Positions 14,986 through 20,619 of a stretch of 20,619 nt of DNA are shown here, piece by piece (position 1 is the stretch's first letter; every line of letters starts with the position of its first letter). The translations under genes and the position numbers were made by a program. The stretch is taken from positions 1-20,619 of the forward strand of contig JAAZFZ010000089.1 in the NCBI GenBank assembly GCA_012511485.1. The letters run 5' to 3'. Origin of the DNA: Clostridiales bacterium. GTDB lineage: Bacteria > Bacillota > Clostridia > Oscillospirales > Acutalibacteraceae. The notes beneath the pieces are model-generated. The model was given only the letters and a program-made list of their open reading frames with translations. It was not told the DNA's origin and made no database searches.

Positions 14986-16233
14986 ATGAGGCTATCTGCT
15001 CAAATCAAGCAGGCTACCATGGACTATGTAGTCAGCGGTATTCGCTTTGTATGCGAGAACTTCAAAAAGCGTGGTCCAGGCACAGAGTCCGAAAGAAAGG
15101 CACAGGATTATCTGGCAGGCGAGCTTAGGCAATGGGCAGATGAGGTTACGGTTGAGGAATTCAGCCTTCATCCCCATGCATTTATGGGCTTTATGCCGAT
15201 AGCGGGAGTTTTCATGATAATATCGGTGATTCTTTTTGCGGTAAACGGCAGGTATCCGACAGCTGCGGCAACCATTGCTTCGGCTGTTCTTGCGCTTTTT
15301 AGTGTGTTGATGTTCATTCTTGAGTTTATGCTTTATGAAGAATTTATCGACTTTATTTTTCCAATGAAAAAATCAAAAAATGTTTTTGCCGTGCGCAAGC
15401 CGGCAGGTGAAACTAAAAAGAGGATTGTTTTCGGCGGCCATGCCGATGCGGCATGGGAATGGACGTTTTCTCTTCACGGCGGCAAGGCGGCGCTCGCTCC
15501 GATTATTTTCGGTTCAATTCTGGGGATGCTTTTTGTCTTTGTTACCGATATTATATACCTTGTCATGAAAATGCCGCAGTTCAATACCGCATGGACGGTC
15601 ATTTCAATTTTGCAGCTTTTGACTATTCCTTTCTGCATAGCAATTTTGTTTTTCATTAACTGGAGGGTGGTTGTTGACGGAGCCAATGATAATCTGACGG
15701 CGTGCTATTCCTCAATTGCAGTTCTCAAGGAGCTCGCGGAGAATGATATTCGCCTTGAAAACACGGAGGTCTGCTGCATTATTACCGGCTCGGAGGAGGC
15801 GGGGCTCAGGGGTGCGAAGGCTTTCGGCAAGGCACACGCCAATGAGCTCAACAAAGTCGAAACGGTAATGATTCCGCTTGAAACAATCCGTGAAAAAGAG
15901 CAGCTCGCAGTTTACAACCTCGACGAAACAGGCATGGTACATAATGACGAGAGTGTGTGCGACCTTCTGATAAAGGCGGGCAGGAATGTCGGGATAGAAA
16001 TGCAGCGTGCTCCGATTTACCCCGGCTCAACCGATGCCGCCGCCTTCACAAAGGCGGGAGGCAAAGCTGCAGGGCTGGGCGGAGGCAACCACGACCCGCA
16101 AACCTATTACCATACCCGCTATGATTCCTGGGACAATATCAGTGAGGATTGCATCAAAAAAGCAATTGAAATTTGCCTCGAAACAGCATACCTTTATGAT
16201 AAGGAAGGGCTGAAAAAGGCAGAGGGAAACTGA
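14986..16233 (+). CDS. Membrane-embedded M28-family metallopeptidase
   Basis: A 415-residue protein with the two-zinc aminopeptidase motifs of family M28: GGHADA (His152, Asp154), DGANDN (Asp231, the bridging ligand), GSEEAG (Glu270-Glu271), LDET (Asp near 313) and YYHTRYDS (His376). No signal peptide is seen; instead two hydrophobic pairs (about residues 66-86 with 92-116, and 166-190 with 200-225) lie inside the chain, between the N-terminal part, the His-x-Asp motif and the remaining ligands. With two helices before His152 and two between it and Asp231, all zinc ligands would lie on one face of the membrane. The substrate is unknown; a role in trimming peptides near the Sec machinery is only a guess from its place after secA. 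GAAGGGG precedes the ATG. Confidence 0.85.
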   Translation: MRLSAQIKQATMDYVVSGIRFVCENFKKRGPGTESERKAQDYLAGELRQWADEVTVEEFSLHPHAFMGFMPIAGVFMIISVILFAVNGRYPTAAATIASAVLALFSVLMFILEFMLYEEFIDFIFPMKKSKNVFAVRKPAGETKKRIVFGGHADAAWEWTFSLHGGKAALAPIIFGSILGMLFVFVTDIIYLVMKMPQFNTAWTVISILQLLTIPFCIAILFFINWRVVVDGANDNLTACYSSIAVLKELAENDIRLENTEVCCIITGSEEAGLRGAKAFGKAHANELNKVETVMIPLETIREKEQLAVYNLDETGMVHNDESVCDLLIKAGRNVGIEMQRAPIYPGSTDAAAFTKAGGKAAGLGGGNHDPQTYYHTRYDSWDNISEDCIKKAIEICLETAYLYDKEGLKKAEGN

Positions 16234-16253
16234 TTCTATTTATACTTTTTTGG

Positions 16254-16275
16254 CGGGAGAATTCTCCCGTTTTTT
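16254..16275 (+). terminator. Terminator of the secA-peptidase unit
   Basis: CGGGAG and CTCCCG flank AATT, followed by six T. Confidence 0.85.
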
Positions 16276-16321
16276 GAAAAAAAGGAAAACCATTAATATC
16301 AAAACACTAAATTTTTGTTGC

Positions 16322-16370
16322 AAAAAAGGCTGTATCAACACTCCCAAACGGAGTTAAAGTTGATACAGCC
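16322..16370 (-). terminator. Terminator of the clpX transcript
   Basis: On the minus strand GGCTGTATCAAC pairs perfectly with GTTGATACAGCC (12 pairs), with an inner ACTCC/GGAGT helix, followed by six T. It is unusually long for a terminator. Confidence 0.88.
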
Positions 16371-16387
16371 ATAATTTTTCAGTGCGT

Positions 16388-17704
16388 TTACCCCACCGCA
16401 TTCTTTTTATCCCTCATGCCGAGGAATACTCCGGGCTTGCCCTGCTTGTGAGCGGGGTTCCTTTCAATAAGCGGCGGCTCATTGCTTCTGACACTTCTTT
16501 CAGTGATAGTTATATGCTCAATGCTGCCGTCGGACGGAATCTCATACATCAGCGGCAGGAGAAGCTGCTCCATGATTGAGCGCAAGCCTCTGGCTCCCGT
16601 TTTTTTGTCAAGGGTTTTTTCGGCAACCGCTTCAAGCGCTCCACGTTCAAATTCAAGCTCAACATTGTCAAGCTCAAACAGCTTTTGGTACTGCTTGAGA
16701 ACAGCGCTTTTTGGCTCACAGAGGATTCTTATAAGTGCCTCCTTGTCAAGCTCCTTAAGGACTGTTATGACGGGCATTCTGCCCACAAGCTCGGGAATAA
16801 TCCCGTATTTAACAAGGTCGTGATGGATTACCTGAGTGATGACCGAATCTCGCTCTTTATCGGATTTGCCCTTGATAGCAGCCTCAAAGCCGACGGCAGA
16901 ACCGCCGATTCTTTTTTCAATAATCTTTTCAATGCCGTCAAATGCACCGCCGAGGATGAAAAGAATGTTTGTTGTGTTTATCTGAATAAACTCCTGTTGC
17001 GGATGCTTGCGCCCTCCCTGAGGCGGCACATTTGAAACAGTGCCCTCAAGGATTTTCAGCAGTGCCTGCTGAACGCCCTCACCGCTGACATCACGGGTTA
17101 TGGATGCATTTTCGGATTTTCTTGAAATCTTATCAATCTCGTCTATATATATAATGCCGTGTTCGGCTCTATCAATATCAAAATCTGCCGCCTGAATAAG
17201 GCGTAGCAATATATTCTCCACATCCTCGCCGACATAACCGGCCTCTGTAAGGGTAGTTGCATCAGCAATTGCAAAAGGCACATCGAGTATCTTTGCAAGT
17301 GTCTGTGCAAGCATGGTTTTACCCACACCCGTATGACCTATCATGAGTATATTACTTTTCTGAATATCAACATCCGAGCCTTTATCGAGATTGATTCTTT
17401 TGTAGTGGTTATAAACCGCAACACTCAGGGCTATTTTTGCAGCATCCTGCCCGATAACATATTCATCGAGCCTTGCCTTGATTTCCTGCGGTTTGAGAAG
17501 CTCCTGTTCGCCCTCGGCCGTTTTCTTTGCCCCACGCTTTTTGTTCAGGTCCTGGTCCTCGTCAAGTATCGCCTGACAAAGCTCAATGCACTCATTGCAG
17601 ATGTAAACACTTGGCCCTGCGATGAGCTTGCCTACCTGAGCCTGAGGTTTGCGGCAGAAGGAACAAACAATGGTCTTCTCTCTTCTGTCATCGTCTCTTG
17701 GCAT
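16388..17704 (-). CDS. clpX: ClpX, ATP-dependent unfoldase subunit of ClpXP
   Basis: The AAA+ ring that recognises, unfolds and feeds proteins into ClpP. The N-terminal zinc domain has Cys14, Cys17, Cys36 and Cys39. Walker A is GHTGVGKT (123-130) and Walker B is IIYIDEID (184-191); the GYVGED pore loop lies near 156-161, and sensor-2 is in the GARGLRS block of the C-terminal domain. The ClpP-docking tripeptide is VGF (near 276) instead of the IGF or LGF of model species, still a plausible docking loop. Full length at 438 residues. GGGAGG precedes the ATG. It lies 32 bases after clpP on the same strand, with no terminator between, so they are probably co-transcribed. Confidence 0.98.
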   Translation of the reverse strand: MPRDDDRREKTIVCSFCRKPQAQVGKLIAGPSVYICNECIELCQAILDEDQDLNKKRGAKKTAEGEQELLKPQEIKARLDEYVIGQDAAKIALSVAVYNHYKRINLDKGSDVDIQKSNILMIGHTGVGKTMLAQTLAKILDVPFAIADATTLTEAGYVGEDVENILLRLIQAADFDIDRAEHGIIYIDEIDKISRKSENASITRDVSGEGVQQALLKILEGTVSNVPPQGGRKHPQQEFIQINTTNILFILGGAFDGIEKIIEKRIGGSAVGFEAAIKGKSDKERDSVITQVIHHDLVKYGIIPELVGRMPVITVLKELDKEALIRILCEPKSAVLKQYQKLFELDNVELEFERGALEAVAEKTLDKKTGARGLRSIMEQLLLPLMYEIPSDGSIEHITITERSVRSNEPPLIERNPAHKQGKPGVFLGMRDKKNAVG

Positions 17705-17736
17705 TTTTAGCCTCCCGGTATTAAAGAGAATTAGAG

Positions 17737-18321
17737 TTATCTTTTGATAATCACCTTGTCAACAAGACCGTATTCAAGAGCCTCCTGAGATGTCATATAA
17801 TTATCCCTCTCGGTGTCTCTTGCAATTATTTCAATTGGCTTGCCGGTATTCTGAGCAAGTATCTTGTTGAGCCTCTCTCTGGTTCTTAGAATATGGTCAG
17901 CAACAATTTTGATTTCGGTTGCCTGGCCCTGTGCGCCGCCCAGAGGCTGGTGAATCATTATATCACAGTTTGGCAGAGCATAGCGCTTGCCCTTTGTTCC
18001 GCACGAAAGCAGGAATGCACCCATGGATGCCGCCATACCCATGCAGATTGTTGAAACATCGCACTTGATGTAATTCATTGTATCATATATCGCAAGGCCG
18101 GCAGAAACGGAGCCGCCGGGGCTGTTGATATAGAAGCTGATGTCCTTATCAGGGTCGGCAGCCTCAAGGTGAAGCATCTGAGCCACAATAAGGCTTGCGG
18201 TTGTGTCGTTGACCTGGTCAGAAAGAATAATAATTCTTTCATTGAGAAGCCTGGAAAATATATCGTAGGAGCGCTCGCCCCTACTTGTCTGTTCAATAAC
18301 ATACGGCACTAATGATGGCAT
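17737..18321 (-). CDS. clpP: ClpP, ATP-dependent protease proteolytic subunit
   Basis: The serine peptidase that forms the 14-mer chamber of ClpXP. The catalytic triad is visible: Ser99 in GMAASMGAF, His124 in MIHQPLGG and Asp173 in RDTERDNYM, with the same His-Asp spacing (49) as in E. coli. The NSPGGSV oxyanion segment and the GQATEI handle region are intact. Length 194 is normal and the propeptide is short. TAGGAGG lies a few bases before the ATG. A TATAAT at plus 18405-18410 could be its own promoter with a poor -35; I see no clear CtsR or CIRCE operator there. It sits between tig and clpX, the usual arrangement. Confidence 0.98.
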   Translation of the reverse strand: MPSLVPYVIEQTSRGERSYDIFSRLLNERIIILSDQVNDTTASLIVAQMLHLEAADPDKDISFYINSPGGSVSAGLAIYDTMNYIKCDVSTICMGMAASMGAFLLSCGTKGKRYALPNCDIMIHQPLGGAQGQATEIKIVADHILRTRERLNKILAQNTGKPIEIIARDTERDNYMTSQEALEYGLVDKVIIKR

Positions 18322-18404
18322 AATATTTCCTCCTATTTTAAAAATAAAGTATTAACTTAATTAAAAATCCACACGTAAAAACTCCCGAAAGCAAACCTTT
18401 TTAT

Positions 18405-18410
18405 ATTATA
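18405..18410 (-). promoter_or_regulatory. Possible -10 element of a clpP-clpX promoter
   Basis: A perfect TATAAT on the minus strand, 84 bases before the clpP start; the -35 position (GAATAA) is weak. Confidence 0.35.
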
Positions 18411-18452
18411 GTGTAATGCAGCTGCCATTATTCAGCGCTCTGTGCTTTCTTT

Positions 18453-19814
18453 TTAGCCCTTGTTTTTTTTGGGAGCAGGCTTCGCTGCTTCCTCAGTGGG
18501 CTTTTCTTCTTTGTCCTCTTGCTCCTTTTTCTCCTCAGGCTTAATCGGCTTTGCGCTGGCGGCAATAACCTCAACCGCTTTTCTGCCCTTGATGTCTGCG
18601 GCAACACTTTCTTCGGCTACAATTTTCTTAATTGTATCAATATCTATACCGTAATTTTCCGCCATTTTTTTAATTTCTTCTTCAATTTCCTCCTCAGAGG
18701 CGGTAATGCCCTCAATCTCCGCGATTTTTTCTAGTGCAAGCTGAACCTTAACCTGCTCCTTTGCCTGATTGAGCATATCCTCATCAAACTTATTGCGGTC
18801 CATGCCGAGATACATCAGGTATGTGTCAAGGTCAATGCCTTGCTGGCTGATTCTCTGTGCAAAGGAGTTCTTGTTGTCCTCCGCTCTCTTTTCAAACATA
18901 ACCTCGGGGATTTCCGCCTTTAGATTATTTGCTATCTTTCTGAGAAGCTCCTCCTCAAAATCGTTTTTGGCATGTTCTTGCTTATGGTGCAGCATATCCT
19001 GACTGATGCCGTTTTTAAGGTCTTCAACGGTTTCATAGTCCTCACCGACATCCTTTGCAAAATCATCGTCAAGCTCGGGTAGCTCTTTTAACTTTATTTC
19101 ATGAACCTTGACTTTGAATGCTGCCTCTTTTCCCGCAAGCTCGGGTGTGTATTCTTCGGGGAAGGTCACATTGACATCAAACTCGTCATTGACACTGTGG
19201 CCAATAATCTGTTCCTCAAAACCGGGGATGAACTGGCCGCTGCCCAGAGTGAGGGAATGGTTTTCACCCTTGCCTCCTTCAAATGCCTTGCCGTCAACAA
19301 AGCCCTCAAAATCAATAACAGCGATGTCGCCGTTTTGGGCGGCTCTGTCTTCAACCGTTATCATTCTCGAGTTTCTTTCACGCAGGCGGTTGATTTCAGC
19401 GTCAACCTCTTCGACCGTGACGACCGGCTCCGCTTTGACTGCCTCTAATCCCTTATATTCCCCAACATCAATTTCCTCGGGCTTAACTGTAGCCTTAACG
19501 AGCATATCGACGCCGTTTTGTCCCATTTCTTTAACTTCAACACTGTAATCTACAATATTAAGAGCAGACTCCTTTAAAGCCGAATCAACAGCCTCGGGAT
19601 ATATTGATTCAAGCGCATCCTCATAAAAAACACCCTTGCCATAAAGGCTTTCTATCATGTGACGGGTTGCCTTGCCCTTACGAAACCCGGGAACGCTGAT
19701 ATTTTTCTTCTTCTTATTGTATGCCTTTACTATAGCCTCTTCAAACACCTGAGCGCTGATTGAAACATTAAGTTCATAGGCATTGGTCCCGGTCTTATTT
19801 GTGGATTTTAACAT
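18453..19814 (-). CDS. tig: Trigger factor, ribosome-bound chaperone
   Basis: Trigger factor binds nascent chains at the ribosome exit tunnel. The 453-residue product has the N-terminal ribosome-binding domain with the GFRKGKAT signature (about residues 42-49), an FKBP-type prolyl isomerase domain (about 155-245) and the long helical C-terminal chaperone domain, then a low-complexity Glu/Lys-rich tail. The tail ends PKKNKG just after an A8 run (plus 18463-18470). With seven A the frame would read PKKTRAKKKAQSAE and stop at plus 18428, a more natural-looking basic tail, so the 3' end given may be a one-base artefact or a slippage site. AGGAGG precedes the ATG. Upstream of clpP and clpX on the same strand. 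Confidence 0.95.
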   Translation of the reverse strand: MLKSTNKTGTNAYELNVSISAQVFEEAIVKAYNKKKKNISVPGFRKGKATRHMIESLYGKGVFYEDALESIYPEAVDSALKESALNIVDYSVEVKEMGQNGVDMLVKATVKPEEIDVGEYKGLEAVKAEPVVTVEEVDAEINRLRERNSRMITVEDRAAQNGDIAVIDFEGFVDGKAFEGGKGENHSLTLGSGQFIPGFEEQIIGHSVNDEFDVNVTFPEEYTPELAGKEAAFKVKVHEIKLKELPELDDDFAKDVGEDYETVEDLKNGISQDMLHHKQEHAKNDFEEELLRKIANNLKAEIPEVMFEKRAEDNKNSFAQRISQQGIDLDTYLMYLGMDRNKFDEDMLNQAKEQVKVQLALEKIAEIEGITASEEEIEEEIKKMAENYGIDIDTIKKIVAEESVAADIKGRKAVEVIAASAKPIKPEEKKEQEDKEEKPTEEAAKPAPKKNKG

Positions 19815-19850
19815 GGGAATTTTCCTCCTGTACTTTACATTAACCTATAT

Positions 19851-19879
19851 ATTATATCAAATAGCATTTAGGATTGCCA
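19851..19879 (-). promoter_or_regulatory. Possible promoter of tig
   Basis: TATAAT (plus 19851-19856) with a weak TGGCAA 17 bases upstream (plus 19874-19879), about 37 bases before the start codon. Confidence 0.5.
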
Positions 19880-19916
19880 TAGATAACAAAATATTTTTAG
19901 AGTGTTTTCTCTTTTA

Positions 19917-20609
19917 TTAAGACTGATAAACGAGCTTAGGACAAAAGCCGAGGTAATCTGCCGACACGAGCTGGAATTTAATGCCTTGCGCAATGCCGTT
20001 AAATGCCCAGCGGCAAGATGCTCCGTGAAGATGGGCATAATAGCAACACGCTATTTCTTCGTCAATGAGCACATCCATTATCTCATTACAAACGGTATCC
20101 TCGGTTATGGGCGGGTAATGGAGAAAAACAACCTGCTTGCCTCCGAGCTGCTTTGCCGCTTTGATTGAAGCCGATAACCTGCCGGCTTCACGGCGGAGCA
20201 CCTTTTTATCCTCACTGACTTCACAGTCAAAAAACCAGCCTCTGGTGCCGCAAACGGCGATTTCACCGACCTTATAGGCATTATTGTGAAGGATTTGAAG
20301 GGTATCAAGAGAATTTTTCTTGAAAAAATCCTCCATTTTTTTCCTGGTGTTCCACCAATAATCGTGATTACCCTTTAGAATTATTTTATTACCTGGCAGA
20401 GAGTCGAGAAAGCGAAAATCCTCAAGGGCATTCTCAAGCTTTAACGCCCATGAAATGTCACCGGCGATAACCACGGTGTCATCGCCCTTGACAATTGCTC
20501 GCCAGTTTTTTTCGAGCCGCTGCCCGTAGTTTTCCCATCCGATGAAGATATCCATCGGTTTATCGGCGCCGAGTGAAAGGTGAGTGTCGCCGATGACAAA
20601 AAGGGACAT
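19917..20609 (-). CDS. Calcineurin-like metallophosphoesterase
   Basis: A 230-residue hydrolase with the complete two-metal set: GDTHLS (Asp8, His10), GDISW, GNHDYWW, the later HYPP and the final HLHG. The family cleaves phosphomono- or diesters (proteins, nucleotides, second messengers); the exact substrate cannot be read from the motifs. The YWW after GNHD is seen in a group of stand-alone bacterial phosphoesterases of unknown role. No signal peptide or membrane segment, so it should be cytoplasmic. The start ATG at 20609 has only a loose GGTGAT before it, and the window ends ten bases upstream, so an earlier start or an upstream co-transcribed gene cannot be excluded. tig follows after 102 bases with its own possible promoter. 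Confidence 0.88.
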   Translation of the reverse strand: MSLFVIGDTHLSLGADKPMDIFIGWENYGQRLEKNWRAIVKGDDTVVIAGDISWALKLENALEDFRFLDSLPGNKIILKGNHDYWWNTRKKMEDFFKKNSLDTLQILHNNAYKVGEIAVCGTRGWFFDCEVSEDKKVLRREAGRLSASIKAAKQLGGKQVVFLHYPPITEDTVCNEIMDVLIDEEIACCYYAHLHGASCRWAFNGIAQGIKFQLVSADYLGFCPKLVYQS

Positions 20610-20619
20610 ATTATCACCC

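Noticed and set aside
19101..19548. Long plus-strand frames inside tig
   Set aside because: Low-complexity Ser/Thr-rich shadow translations of the trigger factor gene.
1..20619. CRISPR array, prophage, insertion sequence or defence island
   Set aside because: No regularly spaced repeats, transposase, integrase or defence-type genes were seen; all clear genes are chromosomal housekeeping or small family proteins.

Overview
The window reads as chromosomal DNA from a low-to-mid GC Gram-positive anaerobe, most likely a member of the Clostridia (perhaps the Ruminococcaceae/Oscillospiraceae side). Reasons: strong AGGAGG-type ribosome sites, a tRNA-dependent T-box leader in front of leuA, the tig-clpP-clpX cluster, a SecA with a C-terminal zinc motif, a GTP-type PEP carboxykinase, and Firmicutes families such as UPF0178/YqxD, DUF1653 and DUF421/YetF. 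I saw no phage, transposase, CRISPR or integrase gene; this is mostly an ordinary core-genome stretch. The taxonomic placement is inference.

Layout. 1-80: tRNA-Gly(CCC) on the minus strand. 190-2233: sigma-A promoter, leucine T-box riboswitch and leuA. 2258-4218 (minus): a two-gene unit, a stand-alone E2-type acyltransferase followed by an Asp-box (sialidase-like) propeller protein. 4363-5200: yqxD and a DUF1653 gene, ending in a terminator. 5250-5957: a DUF421 membrane protein starting at TTG. 6005-7786 (minus): a GTP-type PEP carboxykinase gene that is complete end to end except for one in-frame TAA after codon 110. 8148-9056 (minus): a lipoprotein. 9351-11431: exodeoxyribonuclease III followed by an unrecognised membrane-anchored protein. 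11447-11521: two copies of a small palindromic repeat. 11544-12041 (minus): dCMP deaminase. 12225-16233: secA and a membrane-embedded M28 peptidase. 16388-20609 (minus): metallophosphoesterase, trigger factor, ClpP and ClpX.

How the parts fit. leuA is the committed step of leucine synthesis and its leader senses uncharged tRNA-Leu. Trigger factor, ClpP and ClpX form a protein folding and degradation module, next to the Sec export motor. PEP carboxykinase links C3 and C4 central metabolism. ExoIII and dCMP deaminase act in DNA repair and nucleotide supply.

The most interesting points are the in-frame stop in pckG, an A8 run at the 3' end of tig where a one-base change swaps the C-terminal tail, the M28 peptidase whose catalytic motifs are split by transmembrane pairs, the acyltransferase/sialidase-like pair, and the small palindromic repeats. 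I did not find a convincing wholly new system.
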